A stretch of 64,000 nucleotides of DNA from Balanoglossus misakiensis (taxonomy: Eukaryota > Hemichordata). The translations under genes were made by a program, and so were the position numbers. The notes beneath the pieces are model-generated. The model did no database searches. It saw nothing but the letters and a program-made list of their open reading frames with translations, and had not been told where the DNA came from. Positions 13,950 through 28,300 of this stretch are shown piece after piece; position 1 is the first letter of the stretch; each line of letters starts with the position of its first letter. The DNA lies in contig CM082586.2 of assembly GCA_040954595.2 (NCBI GenBank), positions 310,001-374,000 of the forward strand, read 5' to 3'.

Positions 13950-13950
13950 A

Positions 13951-16900
13951 TCACGGTATGAAAACAAAAAATGCCAACCAGTAAAGTAAATTAAACAGCG
14001 CGAAAGCCGTTGGAAATGTAAATTGTGAAAATCTGTCTATTGTCCGTGCATCGACGAAAAAGTCAGTGGCTTCGATATCCCTGTGAGTGAGGTCACCATT
14101 TTCTGTAACATCTAAGGTGCTGTCGTGCAAACGTGTCACTTTCCTTCGAATTATTTTTTCCTCGCCATTGTTGTATTTGTGGGCATCATCAGATACTGCT
14201 TTGCTGTCCATTTCAAATGCACAATTCTCCTGTAAATAAATAAACATTCCGAGATTTAGTTTTTGAATAGTACAGATAGGAGTCCTGATTTCACATGGCA
14301 TGCCTTTGCAAGAAATAAATGTTGTTAGTATAGCCGCGTTTAATCGAACATCTTCAATACCTGTTTCACATTCATAGCTCTTGATAGAAATCAGCATTCA
14401 CAGTCAACGTTGGCTGCGACTTTTACATTTCTTTCACGCAAGAAATGTCTAACATAGTTAAAGTAATCAAACACGCCGGGATGAACAAATTACATCCCCA
14501 TTCCCGCAGTGACATGCATTTGGAAACCACTGAGTAATTCTATCCGAAGTAAATTTAATTAACTTAAATGTCAGCTCAGTTTGGTGATATAAAAACATTC
14601 CCCGCGGGCTAGGCTTGACACACATTCTGTGTGCTTTATAAAGTGCTCCCATGATGAAATATTGTATGCTTGAGCAAATCAAACTTTCTATTGTGCATTC
14701 TTGGGAAACGTCATGCTGATTTCGATTGAAATGAGACTCTCACTTTTGCACTAATGCTCAATCGGACACTGGCTTCTTTCTTCAGCCTTCGTCGTCTTGT
14801 TCGCAGGACGTGGACATAGTTGACGACGGCAAACTCCACCAAAGCCCCGAACACGAAAACTTGACACACTGCCATCCAAATATCGATGGCCTGAAAGCAA
14901 AATGGCGTAGAATCAGCGAGGATTGTCAAACAGCGCCCTCCATAGCAACCAAACTCAGATATATACACTTGGAGAAAAAGAAAACGATTATTTAAGTCAG
15001 TATTCCAAAGAAGTTCTGATTACCTTAGCATAAGCAACTTTAGGTAACGTCGCTCGTATCCCAGAATCCAACGTGGTCATCGTGAGAATTGTTGTCACGC
15101 CCAATGCAACTCTGGCGGGTGCTGCATCGTAGGTTATCCAAAATGAAACCCATGACAGTACAACCAAGAGGATGCTGGGAAGATAAGCTTGCAAAACATA
15201 GTATCCGATGTCTCGTTCCAGGAAGAAAAACGCTCTGATACAAGTAAAATTACCTGAAATATTGCATAATGTAAAAATGTATCAGGTCAATGATCGAAAA
15301 CAGATGTTCACACTCTAAGCCTTAGTCAAAAACAAATCTCGGTGGAAGACAATCCGTTTACACTGTCTTCTCTGTCTGTCTGTAATCGTTCGTCTAATCA
15401 TCCACCTTCCTGTCTGTCTGTCTGTCTACATGTATGCCTGTCTGTCTCACCTGTTACGTATTCCTTGGTGCAAGTCTCCGTTACTGTCTTTTTGATCTTA
15501 AACTGTGGGAGTTTTAGATTGCTCTCTGTTTGCACGGGGTTATTTTCCAACCACTCGAAATTCAAATCCCTGGTAGTGTATCCATCTGAAATACAGACGA
15601 TGTATAAGTAATCTAATAAGAAATCTAAACGTAGTTAAAAGAAGATGCCGATTCAATATAAATGTTATAAATAATCGACTTGTCCCCACGCATTTGACAG
15701 GCAGTAATATAATCCTACTTGGTTGAGAGCGCTCAGGTAATGAAACGCCAAGGTCGTATCGTTGATTTAAGGTATCTTAGACGGTGGAATTGCATTAAAT
15801 TGCATTCGCAGTAAAGAATAACTGTATGAACCTCATATTATTTATCGCTTTTCATTGTTATTTCATTGGCCGGAAGGTGATTAGGAAAGGGTATAGGGTT
15901 ATGACGTAAACAGGACAAAGCGTTATAATTAATTGCATATTTCAGTGATGCCTACAGCTGTTTACTACAATGGACCATTCAATGTTTGAAATATGTTACT
16001 AATGCCCGCGTTCATGAAACCGTATAATAAACCAGCTTACCAACAGTTTTTTTATTGAAACATTTAATGCTTTTGTTTAATTCGATTAATTCCTAGCATT
16101 TAGGGTTTCAACACAGACAATGTGCGTCTGGCATAATAACGGGCGAGACGGAGTTAATGTCATTTGCAAACAGAAGCAAAGGATGTCACCAGCGCACAGA
16201 CCATGCTCTAGGGAGATAAATGTTGCTACAAAGAATGTTAAAAAGGTCTTGTGAAATTCGGAAAATGGTATATTGCCACTATACCAAAGATGGTAATATA
16301 GACTAAACTCACAGCTCTCCATTCTCATCTCACATACTTGGTGATCCAAGGGAAATCTTTTCAGATCCATACTGCATGCCAATGTCAAGCTGTACCTAAG
16401 AGTGAAAAGGATAACGTTTACATAAATTAGAATAAATAAAAAAAGAACCAGCAACGTCTGCCTTGTAGATTTGTGTGGGCCCACAGCGATAACCAGATTG
16501 AATCGGAGAAAAAAGTTAAATGTTGTTAGAGTGTCAGTATCAGTAACCCCTGCAAAGTTCCAGTCATCATCTGAGCGGAAAGCATTTTGTTGAAATCCAC
16601 AACCAATTTTAAATTAATGAGCACTATTTGCAACATTATCGCATGCCTATAATTTATTTAACAAATATTTTGTTTTCATAAAGTTGTTTAATGATTCTGT
16701 GATGTTGCGAGCATATGGTATAATATTGATTTTTTCTTTACATCAAGAACATGACAGAGGGTCTGTGATTGTATGGCAGGGCTTTAAAAGGCTTTTAAAA
16801 ACAGCACTGGTGGTAGCGAATCACTTATTTAGTGAATTGCAACATATGTCACATACAGTAGATGAACGGTGAGTTAGCTGGAGGTGTTAATAGTTTACAA

Positions 16901-19900
16901 ACAATTGAGCACAGGTTTCGTGAGACATTCCATTTGGGGAAAGGGGTCATGAAGATTAGAAGTATAAATTTGTATATTTCTGATTTGTGCAAAGAACCAC
17001 AATCTCAGATTGCCGTGGAATGATTATTGATATTGCTGAAAGGAATCTACGAATTTCACAACAAAATATAAAATAATCGACAAATAAAACAATCTCGACC
17101 GTTGGCTGTAAGAACAGATGTGGTTTATGTCTATGTTGTATAAAATTAACAACCATTTTAGGTCTTTATTGAAGTCGGTTTATGACACTCATAAAATGTG
17201 TCTGACGTATTTTTATCTGCCAGCCTTGTAGGATACTCAAAGGTGAAGGCACTGAAGAATCGGTCACTTTGATGGAAAACGTGTAGTTTTAGTATCTTAA
17301 ATAGATTTACCTGAAAGTATAATCGCTGACTTCACTCTCTTTTCTGTAATTTAGTGCAGCTGTGAATAGACCATCAAGGCTGGGGAAATTAATACACACT
17401 TACCTTGAACTAAGCAAAACATTTCCATCGGGATACATTCTCAATAATCTGTTCTCTGTCGTAATGCTGTGTAGAAATCCACCCTTTTCATTGGGAAGAA
17501 ATAGATCAGGTTGCCATAACTGATTTGCAGCTTCGCCGTGTAACACCAACGGTTCTGTGTCGTTGAACTCAAGTCGTTCATCTCGCCATCTTTGGCGCAG
17601 AAATATCACCACACCGTAGTCCTAGTATCAAAGTACCAACGATAGACTTGATATTTGCGTTTTGCAAGACTAAATCCCCAAATCAATATTATGAATTAAC
17701 AGGGGGCGGTCAGAGGCAATTAAATAACTATTAAGGCTATAAAAGGAATATAGTCACCCCAACTGCATGACGGTTGCAGCAACACCAGTAGTCAGAAAAA
17801 TCGATCACCATTCAATTAAGATCGTCCTTCCTGATATCAGATTGCAAACATTGAAAAGTCGCTAATGTGTTGACTTTATGGATACAGAAGGTGTCACTTC
17901 GCTTGCTGTTGTCATTTTTCTCTGACTTCAAGATGAACAACTATTATTAAATTAAGTAATATCCATCTGTCATCGACTTAATATTTAGCCAGGATGAACT
18001 AGAAATCCCAAAGTACTTTTGTCGCTCGCTCTAAACTAGAATTAAAGAGTTGTATTTACTCACCATAGTTGCCTCTTGCACAGAATCGAAACTACTCACA
18101 AAGACATCAATGACCACTGTGACGGGACGCCCTATGGGAAACAGAAACAGAATGATATACTTTTTACAGATAAGAAATTAATCTGACAAACACTTGGCAA
18201 AAATTGCAGGATTCTATTTGTTGTATAGATTAAAAACAATTTTGGTGCAAGAAGTTAAGCCGTAAAATGTTAAACGACCCAGAAATTTGTGGTTGTACAT
18301 ACCTCTCATATTCGGTCGAAATCTTCTATCATAATTCTGCATAATATTTTCCAACACATAATGGGGCTGCATTTCATCGTAATCGGTCTGGTCTGTGTTG
18401 TTTGAATCTTGGCTGCAGAAAGACAGATGCAGAACCATGAAAACAAATCCGACAAGAACTAACTGATTTAATTTCCTGATGAAAATATAAAACACCAGGG
18501 ACTGTACGTTGGCAATTCCCTGATTTGATATTTCCCCGGAACTGTCTGATATTAAATTTTAACTGGTCCTTCTTCGCTAAATTAAATACTATCTCCAAAA
18601 GCAATCAGTTACAAGATTGAATTGAGTCTCGCCTATCGAAAGTTTTCAACAATGAATGCAAGACAAATTTCTGGATAAATAAGCACAAGACTACGGACGT
18701 TTAGAGAATTGCATGCAACGAAAAATACATTTAAAAATGCATTAACAGCGATAGCGTTCTTAGTGTTAACCAATGATTAGCAATGCATATGGCACAGTGA
18801 CCAAATTACGGTAATGATGCGAATGTAGCATCGCAATTGTAATATTGTGTAACACTTTCAACTAAACATGGCACGTATCAAACCGCCACCACAGAGCTCC
18901 GAGTTCTAATCAATTGTTTCTGTAATATTTTGTAATGCAAAGGGTCCAATAATTCAAATTTTCATCATTTACATAACGAATTTGTGACGTATGATGAATA
19001 TCGCCACAGTCGAACATGTTACAACTCTCTGTACTTAACACTGCATGCCATTACTTGCTTGAATAGCATTGAATATTTATAACACTGTTAATATTTTCAA
19101 ATACGTTTACTCTGCTGTGTTTGAATGGGGTATGGATATTCCTTGTACTTCGTATACAGTGCCCTGCTATTCTTTCCGTATTATTTGTTATTGGCAGACT
19201 TTGCTGGTAGCCCTCACAAAACTCCATACGGGTATCGATGACATACATGTTAAATGATGATACATCAAAATAAGTGGATGCCCTAGAAACAGCATAGTTT
19301 GTTACCATGAGAACCACTCCCTTCCAGGAAAAATGTACAGAAAACGGTTTGAAAGAACGATGTTTTTTGGCCTGTGTGTAATTGCAGCCCTGAAGTTCAA
19401 ATCGTACCAAACTTCTATACGTCCATCGATTCGATAATGGGGAGATCGCTAGTTGGCATCAAACGTTGGCAGAAACGTGTGAACTTTGAACTATAATCGT
19501 ATAATCCATTGTGATACACAAAGCAATATCGAAAACTAGGTAAATGGTCACGCTGTCAATGGTTCATGCAACGGTGTCTAATACATGTAATTGTGGTGTT
19601 TTTGTACTGTTTACAATTTACAACTTAGTTTGTTCGGAAATATGTATTAAAATGACAACATAAAAATATCTCCCTTTAGAATTGAATGGAGGCCTCCAAT
19701 GCAAGTCATTCTAGCTTAATCCCCGTCTCACACCAAAGTACTTCAATGCCAGTAGAAACCGCGTTATCTCATTATAATTCCGATCGTCACGATAGCTTTT
19801 AATTAATTTTGACATATGATCGAACTCTTGTTTCAATTTGAAGACGACTGAGGGTTTGACGTAAACAATGATTGATGTTGGTGATAATCATATCGACAAA

Positions 19901-22900
19901 CATGCAAAGGCATACAGCATAAAGTCAATGTTTCCTATCCCAATTACTCACACACTAAACCCCCCCCCCCCCAAAAAAAAAGATTATCATATAGCAAGTA
20001 TGAAATGAAATGACAGAGTTATTGAATCTATAGTTTTCGCATTTGTGGGGGAAACCGTAAGTTTTTATGCAAATTGACAAAATTTTCATCGAGGCATTAT
20101 AACTGACAAAGAGGTGTTTTCAGACATATAATCATCACCAAGTTAAAGGGACTTCATATCAAAGACAAACAAGTCACAGGTGGTGGGATGCAATGTGTCC
20201 ATGACTCAATGCTTTCAACAAACATAAAATTAACCAAATCAATAAATATAACAAAAAATACGACACGAATTTGGATAAAGATTATTTTAATAGTAAATGT
20301 GATATCGCATTATCACAAAAAAAAATCCTGCTAAATATCACAATTATGTGTCTGATCTGATTTTAAAATGTTTCATCGAAGGTCACTTTGATAGTGAGAT
20401 ACAGCTGGCCTCGTAAAGCGTTGAATTATAATAATTGTTGCCAAAATTACATGTATGCCTAAAGAGCTTATTAATGACGATAAATCTCAAACGGATCTAA
20501 TATAGCACAACCTTAGCCTGACCTTTCTATGATAGTGCATCTAACAAGACTTTACCTATCAATACAACTGTACCCATAATCAATTATGGAAAAAGACAAA
20601 GTCAACACAATGGGCGACCAAATTTAATATACTCAATGGAATCTATGAAGAAATCGTAGGTTTGTGCGCGAAATAATTCCCAACGGATGCTTTTCCCGCG
20701 TCGCGTCCTTTTAACTGATTTCAACTGAAGAGGAAACGCCCAACTGATATGTTATCAAACTTGGAAATCAAGAAATGGATGCACTCAGGAAATTAAATCA
20801 ATTTGATGAAATTAGTTTCCTGTTGCAATAATACCAACAATATACCCCAACAAATCTGTGGTTGGCTGGATCTTAAGTTTCCATGGAAAATATGGTTAAA
20901 TATTCATAGACCGTTTATCTTTAATGCATGTTTCTATCAAAGAAATGATCATCGCCGGCAGCAGCACACGACTGTCCCAGTGTTTATAATTAAATGTGTT
21001 TGAGGTGCTTTGAAAATTGTTTTAGGTGTTGATTTTGCTATTTGTTGTCGACGTATTACAATATGGTCACGATAATTAAGGTCGGGAACTTTGCCCATGT
21101 CGTCATCGACTCAACTAGCTTTTTAAAAATGCTGGTCAGACCTGTTCTCACACTGGCATTAAGCTATGACACAAATTATTTGAAATTAAAGTCATTATTC
21201 GACAGTAGCTTAGGTTCAAGGCGACACAATTTTGAAGACCTTGTTTATAAAACAGTATGATTCGGCCTTGACCAGAAATTACCACCCACTAAAACAACGT
21301 CGCGGCGAAGATGAAATTTGCTGGCGAATTCATGCATAATTCTGGTAATATATATTCACGTCAGTCAACAGTACACGAGTTCATAATAGTAAAGCCGCTT
21401 GGTCGACTCTTTGACCGAAATGTACGGCTCCATTTTTAGACAGGGATCTTTACTCGACTTAGAACACCTTTACCATTCATTCCACCTTGTACAACCAGTC
21501 AGATTTAAAACAACGTCTAGGTTGAGTAATTAATCGCGATTAGAAGGTTCATTGGGGGAAAAACAGGTCACCAGTATACATTTAGAATTGTGGGGTATTG
21601 TCCCGCTATTACATGGCATTTATTGCCATAATAGTTTTATATGAATAGGTTTCAATTGAATCAGCCGGAGAAAGCGTTCGATTAATACACGACAGCAAAT
21701 AGCATAGGTGTAGTTTAAACTGTCTGCAAACTTTAATCCGTTTAAAGGCAGGGCTTTATGTATATTCTCATGAGCAATGAAAGAATATTGTTTTTATAAC
21801 TTCTCAATTTTCCTCTCTCAATAAGACTGTTCTGCAAAAGCTAACAAAAGGGTTTAGCAAACTTGTGTCGCAGGTTTCTCCATGCCAAGCCCCTCCCCCC
21901 CGTCGACTTCATGAAACCAGTAGCACTTAATTTCCTAAATGGTGGTTCTATGTAAAATAGATACGACAAAAGGCTTGGTCACAACACTTTAAAAACTTGA
22001 AAAACAGATCTGGCCTCTGTGCATGCGTTCGAGTACTTAAAGTCACCAAGGTCAGAATCCGACAGACCGTGAATATCCTTTTGTGACTTCGTACAGCCGA
22101 TAGTTGTGTACTGTTTTCATGCGAGATGAATGTTTTTGTCACAGTAGAATAAAATGGGGCTGGGTCAAAACTTAAAACGACCCTTTGCGTGGATACACGA
22201 CTTTAAATGAAGATGGACGATATCAGGCTCACAACATGACGGCATAAACACACAGTTTCCAGGGTTTTACATCACTTTTTACTTTTGGGAGTCCCTGGGA
22301 CTCCTAGTGTTGAAAAATGGGGGTCCTACATCAAACCATGGGGGTCCCAATTTATTTCACCGTTTTTTTATCATTTTATCAATGCTGGAAATTAGAAAAT
22401 CCTTCTGTGAATGGGCAACGATTGTAAGAATCAATACCAATCCAAATCATAAAATGATATTGTCTACAAGATATAGGGAGTAATTCCAAGATCAACTGTA
22501 GTATGGCTAGGGGTCCCATCTTTAACATCACCTTATGAGTGACCCTTTGACCTAAAGCATATAATATGGAGAATACCAGTACATATACTCTCAACTTGGT
22601 CTTCTTGAAGAAATTTGCAGCTGAATCTATATTTAAAGTTTAAGTTCAGGGTTTTCAACAAAACTAAGACTGCTGGTACTCATGGACGGAGTTGGTTTCA
22701 GAGCAATAGGAGTCACGGTAGTTCACTGCTTGCACACAGCCAAGTGCGATATAGGGTGTGATATCGCAGTGTAACTTACAATTCCCAAGAGGGTGACTGC
22801 GTGAACGTAAACTGTATCAAATTCAACAATAAACCAAGTTTGCTACAAGTTTGTTGTGAAACTGTTATCAGTATCGATTACAGGTCATAAGGTCATTAAC

Positions 22901-23682
22901 TGTTTAATTGACTCTCTGTGTACGCGTACACCCATTAGATATCAGGAAACGCGCAACTACCGTCGCAACAACAGACATATTTCATGCGTCCCAGGGGACG
23001 CATGGTTTAGTTTTTGACGGGTCCTACGCCCAGTTTTGTGCGTAAAGGACGCAGAAATGCGCGTCATGTAAAACCCTGAGTTTCGCTTAGGCAGCTGCCG
23101 TTTACATTATAATCCAAAGCTATAACCAGTGATTTGATTGCCAATTTAAGCACAAGCCTTGCATTTATTCAACCAATTACTTAATATTAAAGTCATCGGC
23201 TGGTGTTCATCTCTGTTGGTTCGCGTCTTAATCTACATTGGTAAAATGAAAACGTCGCGTCAGCGGTATAGCGGCTGATGTTTGGTGTTTTATTAAAACA
23301 CATTTTGACACTTTATTCAAACACGACACCGACAAAGCAATTGTTTGCGTTAATAGGTGTCAAAATCCAGTTAGACTAATTCACGAAGACAGCGTCAGTT
23401 ATGCTGGACCTCAATCGCACAGAAAATCTCGTCCAAACAATTTCTCTCGATGTTTCTTTCATTCTTCTCTTTCATTTGTACAAATCATGTTAAGCATTCG
23501 TCCTACTCTTCAGCCAAGAACACGCCCGTCCCGAAGCTGACACTGTCAACTCCCACCAACACACTGATCTTTCAAAACATATTGTTTACATACCTTGACA
23601 GAGCGCAATAACTCGATGGCAGGAACAGCAAACCTATGAACAAAACGGCAGCCTGTGCCTCTATACTACTGGAGATCTTCAT
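13951..23682 (-). CDS. Glycine-receptor-like Cys-loop chloride channel, gene B
   Basis: Coding exons in transcript order: 23682-23594 (signal peptide), 18412-18303, 18131-18064, 17621-17404, 16395-16313, 15585-15451, 15253-15024, 14890-14744 and 14229-13951. They join in frame to 452 codons plus a stop. The signal peptide exon begins [20 protein letters not shown] and joins exon 2 in phase 2. Seen: loop A/D region [13 protein letters not shown]; Cys-loop C-x13-C ([15 protein letters not shown]); loop [15 protein letters not shown]; second cysteine pair [13 protein letters not shown]1 [20 protein letters not shown]2 preceded by APARVALG, with [15 protein letters not shown]3 [21 protein letters not shown]4 in the last exon. 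The 19' arginine is present. Length and the Cx10C pair fit GlyR alpha-type subunits, so glycine gating of an anion pore is likely but inferred. Intron 1 (5.2 kb) contains a transposon-like insertion at 22260-23078. Confidence 0.93.
22260..23078. mobile_element. Non-autonomous hAT-like DNA transposon (MITE-type)
   Basis: The 819-bp segment starts CAGGGTTTTACAT and ends with its perfect 13-bp inverted complement. The 6-bp direct repeat AGTTTC flanks it at 22254-22259 and 23079-23084, as expected for a target-site duplication. Each end has a subterminal hairpin: GGAGTCCC-T-GGGACTCC at 22288-22304, and CATGCGTCCC-AG-GGGACGCATG at 22983-23004. No transposase-like frame is present, so it would be non-autonomous. 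CAGGG termini are common in hAT elements, but those usually make 8-bp duplications, so the superfamily call is tentative. It lies in intron 1 of receptor gene B. Confidence 0.8.
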
Positions 23683-25362
23683 CGTGAAAAAAAATCACAC
23701 TTTGGTCAAACCATATTGCGACGGAGAGTAGTCCGAGAGAGTGAAATAAATAGGTCACTGTGTGTACACAATTCTTTTCAACGGAGGCCAGTAGTCACTC
23801 CATAGTGCGTTCTGCGCTTCGGTCCAATTTGAATGACTTAATTGTGAAAGCACTTTTATTAAATAGCAACAAATATATAGATTGCGCGCCCTCTTGTGGC
23901 AGGTATTCTCTGTCGCTTATATTGCGTTGGTGGCAAAATTTCCCCCAAGAAATTCGGAATGACCAAACTATAGCTATTGACATAGTCAGGGTTGAAGCTG
24001 TTTATTAATGAAGGTTAAAGATGCTAAACAGTAAACATAAATAACAAATTGTATGTCGTCATGGATACTGCACTTGTTTTGAGAGTGTAATAAGTATGGT
24101 AATTTTCGATTAGTGCCTTATCATGAGCTTATTAGCATATAAAGTCATTAGCATATTTACATATTATAAAACCTGGAGACAAAAAATAATAGTACAGTAA
24201 TTAGTAAATGTTTTATTAAATATTCTGTAATTGCAATGTAAATCATGCTGTCACCTCTGAATTCACTAGGAACACACATAATGAGTAATTGTATTAGACA
24301 TGTTGTTTGCACATGTTCATCGATTTACCCCATGCGTATGAGGTTTTTCAAGGAAGTAAAAGTCAACTCGATAGATGTGTTTATTCGTTTTCAAACTGAC
24401 ATTTCTGGTTATAGATTTAATTGATTCAAATAAGCGGTGGTATTCTAATAAATTATTCAATTCCTTCCGGTTATACAGGCTTAGTACAGTGTCCGTGTAA
24501 AAACGGTTAGAGGGACTCAGTTTTCCACCACAAATATACATATCACATGAAAACTAACTCACTATGTGGCTTGTAACTCAATCTCAGATAAATTATCCGA
24601 TTCAAGGTCATTTTTGTAAATCTGTCTGCGCCATACCCCCACATGGCGATGTATACAGCCAGTTAGCATGCGGCTTTTAGTCTCAGCCAGTGGTTGTTGT
24701 GCGATGGTTTTTAACTCCGGTGGTAATCGAAGCAGAGATGTAGATTAATGTGAAGTATATTGATGTCATAAATCGTTGAGAATGTGACACTGGCATGCTA
24801 TGTCTCTACGGAGAAAGAGCGTTGCCAGCAGTAACACATCGAGAATAACGCCCAAGCATACCTTACACGACATGACATCTGCAATTTGCATTCCCATCAG
24901 CGATCACAGGTTGACAGAAATTTGTGTTTGTGCGCACAGACAGATCGAGACTTGTGGCCAGGGAGACACGTAACTTGTAAGACTTGATTTGAGATTTAGA
25001 GAGACATGTCGCTGTTTTGCTATTCGGACCACAAAATCAAATGTCACTCATGGCCTTAATGATGATGATGATACAGACATCATAGCCAACTTCATTGATA
25101 CTATTGTGCTCAGTGATATCGCATCACGGCAACCTGCATATATTCGTAAGCCACTTATGATTATATTTTTCAAGTACTTGTCTAGAACCTGGTCTTATCC
25201 AACCATTCAGTTCATTTACGTGAACCAGAAAACAGTTTCATAGGTCCAAAGACAAACGTTCTCGTCGACTTTGCTCAGTTGACGAAAGTACACACATTCA
25301 ACAGTCCGGCGTGTAGATGCAAAATAAAGTAAAAGACGGTTTTGCTGCCAATTTGTTTCAAA
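23683..25362. other. Intergenic between receptor genes B and C
   Basis: This should hold the promoter and 5'UTR of gene B (just above 23682) and the 3'UTR of gene C (below 25363). I see no further exon, RNA gene or clear repeat. The short open frames lack motifs. Confidence 0.4.
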
Positions 25363-28300
25363 TCAGCGACTCAACAATGAAGGCCAATAGATGGCATTGA
25401 ATGAAATGAAAATGAGAGGAAAGATAATTCGCGAGACTCTATCGATGTTATCGGCTGTCAGAAGAGGTTGCAGTCGATTGGTGGTCTTGTTGAGCACAGT
25501 GGTAGATTCATTTGGCGAAGGAGTCTGTTTATTCCTTTCCAAGGTGTCCATCTCAATGTTTTCATATCCAAAGTCGCCGCCATTATTCTGCAAACAAAAC
25601 GTCAAACAGACGTCAGACGTGTGTAATTGGGTCAACTGAATCAATCATAGCTTAGAGGCCGGAGTAGCCCGGAGACTATAGCCGGAGTGACAGATACATG
25701 ATCAAAGGGCTGTTGGTTTAATCTCTAGCAAGGCTTCGGTGTTGTGTCTTTCAGAAAGCAACTTCTCATACTCCTGTGTTTGTATGGTTAAAATTGAACC
25801 AGTCACCCTATCCTCTGAACACAAAACGAATGAAAAAAGAATTACCTGATCAGATTTCTTTGTCTCCAGTTCTTTTTCTTCCGTGAACTTTTTCTCTTCG
25901 TCTCGTTGTTTCTTCAGTTTCTTTTGATAAATACTGATGTAGTTGACACCAGCGAATTCAACCAGAGCGGCAAAGACGAAGACTAGACACACGGCCATCC
26001 AGATGTCTATGGCCTGATGTATGCAAAATAGAAAACAAACTCCGAATAATTAAACAAGGATTTTATGATGTGGGCATTTGAATTAATCACAGATTTGAGA
26101 CGCAGATATTATACATTTCAATGCCTTAAAATCTCAAAAAATGCGAATACGTGTATTTTAGAAAGTTAGGGTAAACTTGTTTAGTCTCTTGACATGTATT
26201 ATTTACGAACGAACGCCCGCAATCAAACCAAATACAAGACTACATGCTTCGTTGGGCAGAAAAGGTTAAGAGTTGCTGGTATGCGAGGTTTCTAATTCTG
26301 GAGTTATGGCAGATGTTTTATTTTTGCGTCGGTACTATCATATGTGGGCGAATAGATTCCATTGGAGTCACAATGCATGCACTCAGATGAGCAAGAGTTT
26401 AACGACTGAAGTGAGATTTGCTAGATTGTACTCTGTACAGAGAAGTAAGGGTAGGGTTTCGGATGAAAAGTCGCGCATCTTTGCGATGTAAAACTTGTTT
26501 ATTAGGACACTTCTCCATCTTACTAAGAAAGATTAGATGGAGGTGAAGCAACAAAATTGCTCAGTGACCTCGAACTATATAGTATGTATGTCTGTAACAT
26601 ATAAGGGTATGCCTTCCAAGTCACACTGCCCCAATTTCATGAACCTGTTTAGGGAGTGGTGGGTTGACAATATTGATCATTTCAGTCCATGTTTAATTTT
26701 GCCGTCAGCATGCTGTATTGAAATGCCGAATACTGATCATTGCAACTTGTTATAGACAATAGAGTGAGGCACTAAGCACAGTAACAAACACTCCTCTTTA
26801 AAATGAGTGATATTGCTATACCTTTGGATAGGAGACTTTAGGAAGCTGTGACCTTATTCCAGCATCGAGGGTTGTCAGGGTCAATATGGTGGTAACTCCT
26901 AGAGCGACTCTAGCTGGCGCTGCTTCGTAGCTGATCCAGAAAGACACCCAGGATAAGACCACCAGAATGATACTGGGAAGATATGCTTGTAGTATGTAGT
27001 AGCCCACTTCTCTGTCCAAATAGAATTCGGCCTCGATGCAACTGAACGTCCCTTTATCAAAAAAGTAACTTTACTTAATGACTTTGTGGTGTTATGTCGA
27101 ACACAAGCCAATAGTTAATGGTGTTAATGAAAGTTCTCACGGATAGACGCGCTTTCTTTTGTGTGAAACCAATATTTGCAAGTCAAATTTGGGTTCGCGT
27201 TTTAATCGATTATGTAAATTTTTCCTTAACTCGATAAATACTAATCGCTTCCTTCATTTCAAGTTCCGCGTCAGACAATTTGTCAATATTGAGCGGTAAA
27301 ACTTCAACTAAGTCACTAATTGATATTCATTGCTGGTTCCTTAATTAATTGATATCCATGTAGTTAAAATAATGATGGGGCGTTTTAGGGCTGATGTACG
27401 AACATCGCATGTCAAGTAGTATGTCTTATGGCCAATGCTAAATGTTCAATGTAATTTGTGAGACAATCGATGGAGCAGGTGGATTCATGATCCGGAATTC
27501 TTCACTTCCATCACGATCAGATAATCATTTAGGTTTATTTGCATTGCAGACCGTCACGATTGCTGGCAATAAAACGAATAAAATGTAGTTTGTCGATTGG
27601 CTTTGATGCCGCATCCGTGTGATTCCGGGCTTGTGGGACCAATGTGTCCTTGACCGCAAAATGCCTCTTCTTGCTCGAGTCTGTGTCGTCAATTTACGAG
27701 TTAAACATGTCTGGCTTTCACATTTTACCTGTGCTGTATTCTTTGGTGCAATTCTTTGTCACCATTCCTGTGATACCAAACTGCGGCAACTTTAGTTCGT
27801 CGTCCTTCTGGATTGGTTTATCAACGTTCCATTCAAACTTCAAATCTTTTGTTGTGTACCCATCTACATGAATAGAAACAAAGCGAAATCTGTCATTAAG
27901 TATAATAACGCCTTTGATTTTTGAAAGCAAACGATTCTGACATGAGTGTAGCAAAGAGCAACGTCAACCTCTAAAACTGACAATGACTCTAGACTTCACC
28001 AATACCCTCTAAATTCCCGGATGTACTTACAACTTTCCAATCTGATCCGACACACTTGACTGTCCATTGGAAAACTGTGCAAAGACATGTAGCACGACAA
28101 CTTGAGGCTGTATCTGCCAACACAATGATAAGAATACAGATTGTAACAAAGAACCAAACGACCGCCATATTATAACTGAAAATAATGTTTGAACAGAAAT
28201 AATCAATAAATCCATTATCCGAATCACACCTTGTACTGTATAGCAACTGTCCGTCCGGGTAGATTCTAACTATTTGGTTTTCAACAGTCACTGTGTGTAA

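Larger units (their letters stand above)
10152..13950. other. Intergenic between receptor genes A and B
   Basis: I find no coding exon of a known family. A minus-strand GTGAGT donor at about 11166-11161 follows a comparatively GC-rich stretch (about 11170-11420). This may be the promoter and 5'UTR exon of gene A. The short open frames at 11.4 and 13.0-13.5 kb show no motifs or paired splice sites. Confidence 0.4.

Noticed and set aside
19961-19981. Poly-C/poly-A run as a regulatory element
   Set aside because: A simple homopolymer tract with no further context, possibly also a sequencing-prone site.
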